Assembly (NCBI GenBank): GCA_028565635.1
Contig: JAOXYB010017320.1
Location: 1 to 18,761, forward strand
Source of the DNA: Phoronis ovalis
Taxonomy: Eukaryota; Phoronida; Phoronidae
Direction: 5' to 3'
DNA length: 18,761 nucleotides
This document shows, in pieces, positions 8,286-18,372 of the stretch. The notes beneath the pieces are model-generated. The model ran no database searches. It saw only the letters and a program-made list of their open reading frames with translations, and had not been told where the DNA came from. The position numbers and the translations under genes are program-made. Each line of letters begins with the position of its first letter. Within the stretch, counting starts at the first letter, position 1.

Positions 8286-11200
8286 CTAAAAAAATCAAGG
8301 ATATGAATTTTAGAAACCTTCTGTGATTCACAAAGTGAAACAATACATGGACAACAGTTGACACTGAGTGAACTTCTGATGAAGAGGCAGGCAAACTTAA
8401 TAAACATGGTTGTAAATAACTTGTACCTCATAATATATTTCCGGCATTTCCTTCATATCCATGATATAACATTTTCAAATGATTTATATCAAATTTTAAG
8501 TTTGGTTCCCAACAAGTTTACCTTGTGAACTTTACATGCTGTCAAATTACTCATCATAGGGTACTTAAATGCATATCACTTTACTTGGCATATATCGGGG
8601 CCTTACAAGCACAAATGGTAAAGGTTTGTAATTGTAGTGGGTTCACAAAAATGACTGCCCTCTACTTTTTCAGTAAAGCAAAAAGCCATTTATTGGCAAA
8701 TTTGTTACTGTTCTCATGGTTTTTTTTTTTGTGTTTTTAGCCTCATAGCGCTAATATTTTATAAAGAAAATTAATTATTTTGTGAATTTCAGTTATACAA
8801 GATTGATTTAGGAAACCATGTTCGTACACCTTTTATAGCAAACAGTGCAGGGAACCGAACTTTAAGACGCATGCTTATTTAGTTACATTTTATTAGTAGT
8901 TTTTACTACAGGCACATGCAGTAAAATAACAACAAAATTACACGCTGTTGCCTAGTAAATAAAGGGTGTATATATTACACTGCACAGTAAATGAAGTTTT
9001 AATACAAATATTATGAAATTGCATGCCAAGGAAACTTACTTTATTGCCCATTCTTGATTCATACCAGACTGTTCTGCAAACCGTTGCACCATTTCTTGTT
9101 TTTGAGCATCAGAGGGTGCTGTACATGAAGCACCTGAAGTAGATGCAACACTTGGAGGTACTGGACTTGGTGATGGAGTCGGTGCCGGGCTTTTAAATGC
9201 ATTCTACACAAAACAATACATACACTTTGTAATAAACTCGGCCAACTCCAGAAAATTTATCATCATACCGAATTTCTTTTCAATGAGATGATCAGGAGTC
9301 ATTTAATAACACTAACAGTGATGAAAACATTAAAATGTGAAATTATCAAAAGTTTTGATAGTATACTCAAATTATTAAGCCCATTTATCCTATATTCAAG
9401 GACATTCAATAACAAAGTTATTCGTAAATAGATCAGGCAACTGCAGTGAAATACTTGTTACACAATACACACTAAATGTCAATAAATTAGGTGACCCACA
9501 GCACAGACATGTAATCTACTACTAATTTGTCTAGATTATTATGCAATGTGTTAATCAAAAAGAAAAAATATTTCGAAATTTTTTCTATAACATATCTCAT
9601 GACAAACTGATAATAGCGTATCTGGTAACAAATATAGAATCGATGCTTGGATTTTTGGATAAAGGATGTTTTGCAAAAGAATTGTTTTTTTGTTATTTCA
9701 GCACAGATAAGCTGGACAGACTATAAAATTATTTAGATAGTTCTAGTATGCTGATCTGCTATGATAGCTATAAAATGAAAGAATGTATTCAACACGGAGA
9801 ACACCAATATCTAAATTTAAATAAAAACTCTATAAAATGAGAGAAATTTTCATGATTTCAAATTACTCCTTAGTAAAACCTAGCTATTTGATAGTGTAAT
9901 GTTACATAATTTCTAAACCGGGAGAAATTACCTTGCTTTGTTCAGAACTGGCATTTGAAATATGCAGTTGGTCATTGGTTATGGCAATTCTGTAACAGAA
10001 TGATAGTCAAAGTTTAAGTAAACATTCTCACATTATATAACATGGTGAAATGCTTTTCACTATTTCAGCTCTATTTATTCTACATAAACAAAACATATTT
10101 TGTCCATTAGTCTTATTACACAAACTCCAATTACAGGTAGATGACTGTATCAATGTTGTAACATTTCTGATTTGTGTATTTACCCTGTTCCTTGAGGCAC
10201 TGTAACAAACGTACGACTGAATGTTCTGATCACAAAATCAGTTCCACGATTACTAGGGTTATTAGGTTCCTTAAAGACTCCATTAAGCGTGAATGACAAC
10301 AAGGTGGGCTGTAATACAAGAACAAAAAACTATAAATATCTAACTTTCAATGTGCTGTCTTGGTTTTTAAGACCAAAAACAATTACAATAAAATGATATT
10401 ACAAGAAAAAGTTGACCATATGACATTTAATTTTATAAAAAAAAACATTGAAACAGTAAAGCTGCATGTCCATCTTAGATAACAATGGAAGCATTCTTCA
10501 CACAGGTCATGTCACACATTTATTTGACTTCATTTTACATGTATCTTCACAACTGACTGATATCAAGAGAAGATGATTATAGTAAGTAAAAATTCATTCT
10601 TTACAAATAAACTGAACGGAATAATTTAGATAAAGTAGATAGTATTTACCAGCTGACAAGTAACATCAACAGTGAATGAAGCCATATCATGTTTTGTCTG
10701 AGGTAATTGAGATAGATGAGAGATAACATTGATTTTTCCAGTTTTTAATAACTTGAATCTTTTATCTGTAAATGTAAAACCAACTTGAGCACTATCTAGT
10801 GTAAAGACAATACCCCGGTCTGTAATTATCTTGAAAAAGGATCTTGTACAGCAAGAGTCTAATAAGTATTTACTCTCATAGTTTTACTGTAGTGTTCAGA
10901 AGAAATACAACAAATTCAAATAAATTGAATCTAGTGACAAAATATGTTTACTATCAATATAATTATCATAACATTAATTCTGAAAATCAAATATTTATTA
11001 ATCCTTCTTAGAAAAATATAGCACCCTTTTTATAAAATAACAGTATACTACAACTTACTACTGTCTTTGACTTTTAACAAGTTTCTACTGTCTTGTATAT
11101 AATCATTGACATTGTGTTGCTTTGTAGGGACTGCCTTATTATAACAACAAGTCATTGAAAAAACTGCTTCATCATGGTATGCATCAATAAGCTGCTGTCG

Positions 11201-14200
11201 GTTTTCCGAATCGTATATAGAACAGTACCTTGAATTACAAAAGTGTAGTATACAGTTTACTTACTGCCCACAGTACTTTGAAACAGCTACAAGTAACAAT
11301 TAAATTATAGTAATAAAGGAAATGAAGAGAACAGTGACAATTTTAAATTTAAAAGTTCAGTTGATTAAATTCAAGTTAGATTTACATTTTATTTGAAGCA
11401 GTAGGTACCTAAAATTCAACAAGGCTATTTCAAAAAACCCAGTTGCATTTTATTTGGAAAAAATCCACCTCGCTTCTATTCTCAATTCATTCTTGTTTAC
11501 AAATTTTGATTAGAATCACAATCTGAGGAAGTGAAGCTCTTAGCAATATGAAATTATTAGCAACAGCACTAAAGCAGTGTCATCATTCCAAAAACATTTG
11601 TATTCATGTTTTTAGGTAAAAAAACATACCCAATGCACATAATACTTGTAACAGCTTAAAATATTAACCTGTTCATATGAAAATTTACAGTAACATGTGT
11701 ACCCAGTTTCATCTTGCCTGACCGTTTAGTCAAGTAACTGCATGTCTAATAGAAAATGACTCTACTTACTGTTCTATAAATCTAACAATGATTCCCTGCA
11801 CTTCACTGTTGCCAAAGTAACTGCCCTTGACTGGTGGGAGATCAGTTGGTGTATCAACATCAAAAGTGATAAGTCGAGGTAGATCCTGGCCGTCCTTGAA
11901 AACAAAACTATCAAGTGAAAGCATTGAAACCAGAAGCGAGCACATGTCCTGCATACTGTTCAAGTCGTAATGGGAATTTTCAATAAGGCTAGTAACTTGT
12001 AAGAAAATACTTAAAAACACATCAATATTTGCCAGTTTTACAACAGATTCATGATAACTATTTCACATTAATCCAAATCAATATAGTTTAGAATCTCAAA
12101 AATGTGTAGACACATTGTTATCATTAATTTTATTTTTTTATTTGTATAAACTAAAAGTAGACTATTTATCTAGTATCTAAAAATAGTGTTACTAAAAATA
12201 CTAGGCAACACTTGTGTGGATTATTTTACAAGTCACATTACTTTTACTTACCAATCGTACTAATTTAGGGAATTTCTTTCGAATGGTACTGCCAAAAAAT
12301 ATTATTACCAAACATGCAATGACAGAAGAATGTAAATATCATTACTGAAGGTACAAGGCATGTAAATGGACAAAGCAACAGAAAATAAACAGATATTCTT
12401 GAATGCATATTCCTGTTAAAAATAGTCCCAGTCTACCAATTACTAGATATACAAGTTATGGAAAACATAAGTGTCCAAAATAGATATTAAAGAAATATAA
12501 CGAGGACTTATTATTTAACCAATTAACAGTTGGAAATATCAACTTTTTAAAACTCCAAGCGCAGTTTATTAAAGCTGACAGTTTCTTATAAATCCTTTGA
12601 AATAAAGCTACTGACATTACAACGATATAAATCGGAGAAAAATGTTCCAGCAGGTATCAGAGAATAAAATTGACATTAAATATCAAAAAAAAAAAAATTT
12701 CTATCTCCAGTTTCAATGGTAAGATATGACAGAACTGTGACATTTAATTTTATCATTTTGGATTCGCAATTCGATGGTACTGACAAGTCACATAAGAAAC
12801 CAACAAAAAATTCTTATTTTTTAGGAAATGGTGAAAATTTCAAGTTTCTTAAAGCACAAATCTTTGGTGTCGAATGTTTCTTTATTCGTACAGCAAAACA
12901 CATTCTCACAACCATATGAATAAGTTTTTTAATATTACCACCTCAGGACATAGCAGCACACTATTTATCTGACAGCTACGTATACTCAGCTTGAACATAT
13001 TTGATCAATGAAACAGTCAACAGACTAATAGGTAGCTGACATTTGAATTACACACATTGTCCCACTACAGAAGTCCTCTACTTGTAAGAGGTAAATCCGC
13101 CAATCAAAGGACACAGTATGTACATTGGTTAAGCTGTGCCACTGCCCAGTGTTAAAATAGAAAACTTCACTTCAAAATATGGGTATGAAGTTATAAACAC
13201 TGAGTCAAAATGACAATATAACTCTTTGTTGCACTGCCACTTGCAATCAGACTCAAAATATGCATACTGAAAGCAAAGGCAGGCTTTGTTTAAAGTATAT
13301 CATGCCATCAAAATAGTTACTTTTGGCAAGCATAATGTTGCTAGATTGGAGATTGTAAATAGTCAGATAAATAGTTGTGCAGTGACCTGCTATGTCCTGA
13401 GGTGGTAATATTAAAAAATTTATTCATATGATTGTGAGAATGTGTTTTGCTGTACGATTGAAGAAACATTCGACACCATAGATTTCTGCTTTAAGAAACT
13501 TAAAATTTTCACCATTTCCTAAAAAATTAAGAATTTTTTGTTGGTTTCTTATGCGGCTTGTCAGTACCATCGAAATGCGAATACAAAATGATAAAAGCAA
13601 AAACGTAATTTGTTTGAACCTGCCAGCGGAAATTCTTACTCAATTTTAAATAATTTTTTGCATATCATTGTAAAATGAAGTTAGCAAAAACCAAAATCCT
13701 GTCAGTGGAAATTCTTACTCAACGTTAAGTCATTCTTTTTGCATATCTTTGTAAAATGAAGTTAGAAAAAACCAAACAGTGAATTTCCAAAACAGAAGAT
13801 GGCGAAATTATATTTTTCAACCACCATAAGTTTGTCAGTATATATAACATGACGAAATTCTTCGCAAGTGTACAAAACCATATACATCACTTGCTTGTAA
13901 CTAAATGGTACACACCAAAAAGCTGCTTCACTCTTTGATCTAGTCACTTTGGTGACTATAGTGCAAGTCATTTGGAATGATAAAAAGATCACCTGACATA
14001 TGTAGCTTGATCTCCAATGCGGTTACACATATTGTTGCCTTTTAAATTCAGGTCTGTAACTTTCCAGCCTAATATCTTGTCTAACTCATTATCACTTCTT
14101 ATCTGCATGAAACAAGAGAATGTCTTCTGTCAACCCTTACAAATGCAATACATTTAGTGCAATAAAATTACGACAGAATAACATTCATACTATGATCATT

Positions 14201-17200
14201 TTCAGATTCACCATCATCCAATTTCAAAGCTCATCTGATTGTCAATATCTGCTTATCACATTAGCCACTTTTCAACATAATGTACATATCAACATCACAT
14301 TCAGTTTGCCAGAAACACAATAAATAAATTCACCTGATTTCCAGACAAATCAAGTTTTGTTACAGTTGGTGCCTTTTCAACAAGTGCAGACAGCGACTCC
14401 AGTGAGCTGATCCTGTTGTCACTCAAGTTTATAACACATATTTCTGGAATTTCTTCTGCTATAATGTTAACCACATATTCCATGTTGGCAGATTGATTTA
14501 ATGGTAATCGTAGGTTGTGCTCCTTCAGAGCTGCAAAAAGTAAGACTTACACTAACTACACTTGCATGACAATTAGATAACGGGCATGAAACATTAATTA
14601 GCCAGCATCTAACAATCTACTAAACAATAGCAATGTCACGATCATACTTATTCAACAGTAAAGTTTTAAAGGTGATTGATGTGGTATTGACAATTATTAA
14701 CCACCGAAGAAAGCTTGAGGATGAGAGAAAAGAAGGAAACAGTTTAAAGGAAATTTTCCAAATTTTAATCAAAACTTATTTTAGCCACATTCAAAATGTA
14801 ATTAAGTACTATAACATGAACAGACAATCATCAATGTTTTACTCAAATTGTTTTTACTTACTCTCATCATTAAACCAATCACTTAGGTCCAAGTATTTCA
14901 AATCAACAGTATATTTCTTACTCATAGCAATCTATGGAAAGTAGAAGACTTAATTATTTATCAGAATTATCGATATCGATATCAATTAAATACTTTTACC
15001 TGCTTTAAGACATATGTCAAGATACAGGGATAAATTGGCACACATAAAATTTATAACAGTCAAATATTATACAGACTTTACAGAATTTTCCAAAATTTTA
15101 ATTCATAGTGACTGTGAATTCAGACTTGTGAAACAAAATAATGTTTATATTTAGTCAATAACTGTGGTCAACTATACAACCAACAACTTAAAACTTACAA
15201 TTAAAGCTTCTAATGTTGTCAACATCTTCAGTGCTGCTGGCCTCTGGTGCAAGCTTTGATTTTACGCTAAAGTGCACCAGATCTACACACTTTAAAATTA
15301 GAAATGAATGCATTTTTGTGGAAAAGTAACAATTGCGTTTTCAGCTTACTTTTAATTTGTCAATGCCATCCTGATCAAGGGGGAGATTTACTCTGATATT
15401 ACCTGGTGCTGGACAAGATCTGACCAAAACAATCATCTAAAGAAAATAAAAGATATTTTTATCAGTATACCTATTGTGTACTAGAGACTTTTAAATAAAC
15501 ATATATGTTATGTGCCTTAAAATATTTAAAAACATGAAAAGTTATTTTATAGCTATCTTTAATTACTGGTACAAGTAGTTTCAGAATTTAGTTTAATTTA
15601 ACAAGGCATAATTGTTTTGAAAATAACTTGAACTTTCTTGCAAAAACTCTCAACTGTCAGCTAAACTTTGCTAACTTTTTGATTTGCACAATACTAGACA
15701 CTTGAACAATAAACCCAAGGGAGGGCATTGTGGTTCAAAGTCACTACATAAGTCGCCCAAAAGACACCTTTTTTCAGCATCAACATTTGCCACATTACAT
15801 GTTTTTCATGTTTTGCAAAGCCTTATTTACTACAAGGTGTATTTTCCTCATTAATAATAACTACAATGAATATTTCAAGTCATAATTATTTACCACAAAT
15901 TAATGTAATTTACAAATTATCTACTACAAGGAACATAATTTGCAAGTTATTTACCATATGCTATATAATTTGTAAGCGAATTTACAATACGGTAAATATT
16001 TTTCAGGAGAGCTATTTACAATATATTTGTTTACACTGGACCACATACACGGTACTTACCAAAACTTTTGACAAGTGACCCTCTTGCAGTAAACACAAAC
16101 AATTCTGTACCCACTAGAACATTTAATATCCATGCAATCAAACAAATGGGAGTTTCTTATTAAATCTCATTTCAGGTGGGCTTCAAGAACTCAAAGTCAC
16201 AGCTAACCCACAAGTTAAACTTTTTGCCAGACTGATGAGCAGTCAATACCTGACAGACACTTTGAAGTGAGAAAACTAGCGCACAACTAAAGACAAGGAC
16301 ATTTTTTACCTTAAAGCCATTAGGCAATGATATCCTTCTAGACACATCTCTCAATGCATTAGCAGCTCTGCTATCTTCTAGATAAAAGACACCTGCATTA
16401 CTTTCATAGTGGTACTGAAATGAAACATAATGATCCCCTTAATGCAGATCCACAGTTAGTGAAGCATCCGAAAAACAGGTGGAAGCTAAAAATTGAATTG
16501 TGCTATTCCCCAGTTGTGCTTTTTCTGAGGTCATATCATAGATACACGTATGTTTAGTTCACAGCACATATTAGCTATAGACTTGTTTGACTGAATGTCC
16601 GTATTCCTTGACAAAAACTAAGAGTGGAAATATTAAAAGAGTGGATTTTTATATTCTTCCTTTGTTATTGAGATATATGTGCATTTGAATTTCAACATTT
16701 TGACACACGACAATATAGCATCTCTTAGAAAGCAAACAGTATAAAAATACTCTTTGAATTTCTCATTTTAACATAATTAAGGAATATTTTTGAGAATATT
16801 CTATTACTAGGTATGTCGCATAATAAGAATTGTGTAGAACTGTTAGTTTAGCAGCTTGAATAATCGTTATTGAAAGTAATTAATTATAATTAAAATTAAC
16901 CTGCCAATAATACACACATTTACTCCTACAATCATTTTCAAATCTTCCTGAGTGTAATTGTTCTAATACACTCTAGACTATTAACCTTGTAATTCAAGAG
17001 TCGCATAAAATCACAGAGAATCGAACAACATCATTAACTCACCTTTACAGGTATAAAAGGTACCTCACATAGGTTATTTATAGATTTTAATATAAAATCC
17101 TTCTCATATTTCTTTCCATATGGTATCTGGAAAACAATTATGCCAGCTTAAAATAGCACAATTATTATAAATTACAATTGTGGAATAAAACAGCACTTTA

Positions 17201-18372
17201 TAAAATGTGTGTAGGCATGTATACAGATAATATTCAACATTCACCATTTATCCACCCAATGATACATAAGTATAATTCCTTTCTTAACATAGTGTTTATT
17301 TGAATACTGAAGTTCCATAAATTCAAATAAGACAATGGTTTTAACACAAAAAAGGAATCCCAGATATCTATCATAAAGAAATTGATGTGCAGTGCAACAA
17401 AAGCTGATAAAGAACAGGAGCAAAACTAACAGATTTCAATCAGAATGAGGGCACTTACTGTGACTTTGAACCAAGAGTTATCCCCTCCTGATCTGGAATT
17501 ATCCCCCCTTCCTCCTCTACCCCTATCTTGCCTACCACGCCCACCACTATTGACAGGAAGACCAAGCCTAGACAATGCACTACTGGAAGTTTTATCCATG
17601 GCTAATCTATCCCGATAACTACCTCCTCTCTGGCCTCGTCTACTTGGTGGCCGAGATCCATAAGGATTACTGGAATTAATGAAAACAGTTGAAATATTTA
17701 ACTTAACATATAAGGATATTTACAGCAGGCTACACAGAGAAATTTTGTTTATAAAAAAAAATTGCCTCATTATTCTGCTTGTTACAAATGTAATTGCATA
17801 GCATTGCAAGAACTCCTGATAGTCACAGATGTTTGACTGTAAACAGCAAATCATATCTGAGTCAAAAATGTCATAATATTTGCAGTATATTTCAAAATCT
17901 GTAGAAAAATTAGTACATTTAATCCAATTGAAAAACATGAACAAATAATCCATAATTCTATCAAAACTGAAGAAATCTATTCTGCTAAGGGAATTTTAAA
18001 ATCTATTTAGCAGTGGAGGTTTATACATTCCGTAAAAGTAACTTTTTTCAATAGGAATCGACCCATCTGTTACTATTGCTAAGTACATCCTCCCCCGCTA
18101 ATAACAATGTAAGCATCATGTTGGTAAACAGAGGCTATCACAAGGTTTAGTCAGATTACAATCTTGCATTTTCCAGAATTGTTGAAGGTAGAAATATTTG
18201 CTTTTTATTTGTACTCTCTATCAGTGCATGCAAATATAACAGAGGTATTTCCATGCACCTCTGCAAGTCCCGTAAGATTGTACTTACTATCTACTAGCTG
18301 ATGACGATGGTCCATCTTCACCTTCCATGGAAATGTCGCCATCATCATCAAATCGACTTCTTGGGTTCACGC
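8186..18372 (-). CDS. nxf1: Nuclear RNA export factor 1 (NXF1/TAP), nearly complete, 16 visible exons
   Basis: NXF1 with NXT1 (p15) carries spliced mRNPs through nuclear pores, contacting RNA adaptors and FG nucleoporins. Sixteen exons, all GT-AG and all joining in phase, give 613 residues. Visible-protein positions: acidic and PY-NLS region 1-35; RG-rich basic region 35-90; RNA-binding domain about 93-196 (NSWFKVTIPYGKKY); leucine-rich repeats about 205-335; NTF2-like domain about 343-530; Pro-rich linker 530-556; TAP-C domain about 557-613, ending PPEAFVK. Human NXF1 is 619 residues; the part missing here is its first roughly 50, encoded by an exon probably beyond 18761. Domain order and exon layout mark this as the mRNA exporter itself, not a degenerate paralogue: there is no frameshift or internal stop. 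An NXF2/3/5-type duplicate is less likely because all domains are intact. Confidence 0.97.
8286..9039 (-). other. nxf1 intron between the two TAP-C exons
   Basis: 754 bp, AT-rich, splitting an Asn codon. The open frames here (minus-strand run-on of the last exon, plus strand 8525-8740) have no coding character. No repeat recognised. Confidence 0.7.
9040..9203 (-). CDS. nxf1: nxf1 exon O: proline linker and first half of TAP-C
   Basis: Encodes [20 protein letters not shown] (human AFAMPAPTPSSSPVP), then [20 protein letters not shown], the first TAP-C helices. The donor AA|GTAAGT splits an Asn codon that the last exon completes. Confidence 0.97.
9204..9931 (-). other. nxf1 intron between NTF2-like and linker exons
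   Basis: 728 bp, AT-rich. Nothing beyond chance open frames is seen. The smaller introns 9990-10183, 10309-10649, 10766-11058, 11229-11769 and 11895-12251 are likewise featureless. Confidence 0.65.
9932..9989 (-). CDS. nxf1: nxf1 exon N: last NTF2-like strand
   Basis: 58 nt encode [19 protein letters not shown], matching human CIVNDELFVRNASSEE. Phase 2 in, phase 0 out. Confidence 0.95.
10184..10308 (-). CDS. nxf1: nxf1 exon M: NTF2-like domain
   Basis: 125 nt encode [20 protein letters not shown] and [20 protein letters not shown] plus TG. NGVFKE and R.F.RTF...P are conserved strands of the NXF1 NTF2-like fold. Confidence 0.97.
10650..10765 (-). CDS. nxf1: nxf1 exon L: NTF2-like domain
   Basis: 116 nt encode [20 protein letters not shown] and [18 protein letters not shown], matching human [20 protein letters not shown] and PKTQHDVNSFVVD. 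Ends in phase 0. Confidence 0.96.
11059..11228 (-). CDS. nxf1: nxf1 exon K: NTF2-like domain
   Basis: 170 nt encode [20 protein letters not shown], a Cys/aromatic strand, and [25 protein letters not shown] is the NTF2-like hallmark of NXF1. This domain heterodimerises with NXT1/p15. Confidence 0.97.
11770..11894 (-). CDS. nxf1: nxf1 exon J: end of LRR, start of NTF2-like domain
   Basis: Starts after TTTTCAAG with [20 protein letters not shown], then [20 protein letters not shown], the first NTF2-like helix. Human has [20 protein letters not shown]. An open frame continues to the right past 11894, but it is intron: the 37-nt exon joins exactly here. Confidence 0.96.
12252..12288 (-). CDS. nxf1: nxf1 exon I: 37-nt micro-exon after the cassette intron
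   Basis: Exactly 37 nt: T completing Ser, then [12 protein letters not shown], matching human AIRERFPKLLRL. TTTTTGGCAG acceptor, TTG|GTAAGT donor. Too short for ORF finding; identified by phase and conservation. Confidence 0.95.
12744..12975 (+). repeat. Left arm of a large inverted repeat
   Basis: The reverse complement matches 13362-13600 with roughly a dozen substitutions and one single-base indel over its best 205 bp, plus a 6-7 base gap near the inner end (compared by eye). Shared landmarks include CCACCTCAGGACATAGCAG here and CTGCTATGTCCTGAGGTGG in the right arm. Confidence 0.9.
13362..13600 (-). repeat. Right arm of the large inverted repeat
   Basis: Inverse partner of 12744-12975, with a 386-bp spacer between arms. 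Together they resemble a foldback or large-TIR element, or an inverted local duplication. I see no transposase and no clear target duplication at the outer ends. Confidence 0.9.
13619..13776 (+). repeat. 79-bp tandem duplication
   Basis: Two head-to-tail copies, from CCTGCCAGCGGAAATTCTTA (13619) and CCTGTCAGTGGAAATTCTTA (13698), each ending GAAGTTAG(C/A)AAAAACCAAA. About ten differences by eye. It abuts the right arm of the inverted repeat and lies wholly in the nxf1 cassette intron. Confidence 0.9.
13993..14102 (-). CDS. nxf1: nxf1 exon H: 110-nt LRR exon before the cassette intron
   Basis: Exactly 110 nt: [36 protein letters not shown] and AG of a Ser codon. Matches human [21 protein letters not shown]. 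The 110-nt length is conserved across animal nxf1 genes to my knowledge. Read-through into the intron gives AGG TGA, one Arg then stop. Confidence 0.96.
14334..14530 (-). CDS. nxf1: nxf1 exon G: leucine-rich repeats 1-2
   Basis: 197 nt encode [20 protein letters not shown], then two LRR units visible as [20 protein letters not shown] and [10 protein letters not shown]. LxxLxLSxNxI spacing is intact. In the family this concave surface packs with the RBD to bind structured export RNA. Confidence 0.96.
14862..14931 (-). CDS. nxf1: nxf1 exon F: RBD-LRR linker
   Basis: 70 nt encode [20 protein letters not shown] and NDE plus one base. M-S-K-(K/R)-Y and the LDL step are conserved in NXF1. Donor A|GTAAGT. 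Confidence 0.95.
14932..15349 (-). other. nxf1 intron with a possible cassette exon
   Basis: 418 bp. Mostly AT-rich, but 15199-15282 is GC-richer and bounded by AG and GTAAGT on the minus strand. Flanking nxf1 exons join perfectly without it. Confidence 0.6.
15350..15436 (-). CDS. nxf1: nxf1 exon E: end of RNA-binding domain
   Basis: 87 nt in phase 0 encode [20 protein letters not shown] and DQDGIDKLK, the last RBD strand and the linker to the LRR. It joins directly to IAMSKKY in the next exon, matching the human order LIMSKRY. Confidence 0.96.
15437..16309 (-). other. nxf1 intron with short tandem repeat
   Basis: 873 bp. Holds the 30-bp degenerate tandem repeat at 15906-15995; otherwise nothing recognised. 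Confidence 0.65.
15906..15995 (+). repeat. 30-bp degenerate tandem repeat, three copies
   Basis: Units start at 15906, 15936 and 15966 with TAATTTACAAATTATCTAC, TAATTTGCAAGTTATTTAC and TAATTTGTAAGCGAATTTAC: an exact 30-bp period with diverged second halves. A weaker unit may start near 15883. Confidence 0.6.
16310..16414 (-). CDS. nxf1: nxf1 exon D: RNA-binding domain
   Basis: 105 nt in phase 0 encode [20 protein letters not shown] and [15 protein letters not shown], matching the RBD middle strands and second helix of human NXF1 ([20 protein letters not shown]). Confidence 0.97.
16415..17042 (-). other. nxf1 intron, featureless
   Basis: 628 bp of AT-rich sequence within the RBD coding region; no repeat or exon candidate seen. 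The 332-bp intron at 17127-17458, the 331-bp intron at 14531-14861 and the 618-bp intron at 17670-18287 are similar. Confidence 0.65.
17043..17126 (-). CDS. nxf1: nxf1 exon C: RNA-binding domain
   Basis: 84 nt in phase 0 encode [20 protein letters not shown] and [17 protein letters not shown] is the NXF1 signature after the first RBD strand; human has IPYGRKYDK. Confidence 0.97.
17459..17669 (-). CDS. nxf1: nxf1 exon B: RG-rich RNA-binding region, start of RBD
   Basis: Encodes [20 protein letters not shown], then an RG/RGG-rich segment ([20 protein letters not shown]) and NSWFKVT, the first strand of the RNA-binding domain. The RGG content suggests RNA contact and possible arginine methylation; in human NXF1 this region binds ALYREF and RNA. 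Ends in phase 0 at ACA|GTAAGT. Confidence 0.95.
18288..18372 (-). CDS. nxf1: nxf1 exon A: acidic region and start of PY-NLS
   Basis: Encodes [20 protein letters not shown] followed by a Ser run and ASRY, the counterpart of the human acidic stretch before RYNPY. It begins with two bases of a split codon, so at least one coding exon precedes it. No convincing first exon is seen in 18373-18761. Donor TA|GTAAGT. The Tyr codon is completed in the next exon, giving R-Y-N-P-Y, the PY-NLS core that transportin recognises in human NXF1. Confidence 0.92.

Larger units (their letters stand above)
12289..13992 (-). other. nxf1: nxf1 'cassette' intron between the 110-nt and 37-nt exons
   Basis: 1704 bp, the longest intron of the visible gene. 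It holds the inverted-repeat foldback (12744-13600) and the 79-bp tandem duplication (13619-13776). In vertebrates and Drosophila the homologous intron is known to be retained in some transcripts, giving a short NXF1; the vertebrate one carries a constitutive transport element. Retention here gives an immediate stop (AGG TGA). Confidence 0.8.

Noticed and set aside
11895-12020. Upstream extension of the NTF2-like exon as coding sequence
   Set aside because: The AG at 11895-11896 and the 37-nt exon give the exact human order RLDG; the extension has no match and is intron.
12716-12919. 67-residue plus-strand open frame
   Set aside because: It is the left arm of the inverted repeat read through, inside an nxf1 intron; no coding signature and no homologue recognised.
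13762-13992. Minus-strand frame next to the 110-nt exon, as a retained-intron coding extension
   Set aside because: It is not in frame with the exon: the frame entering from the exon meets TGA at once.
14633-14944. 103-residue plus-strand open frame
   Set aside because: It runs antisense over an nxf1 exon and AT-rich intron, with no coding character.
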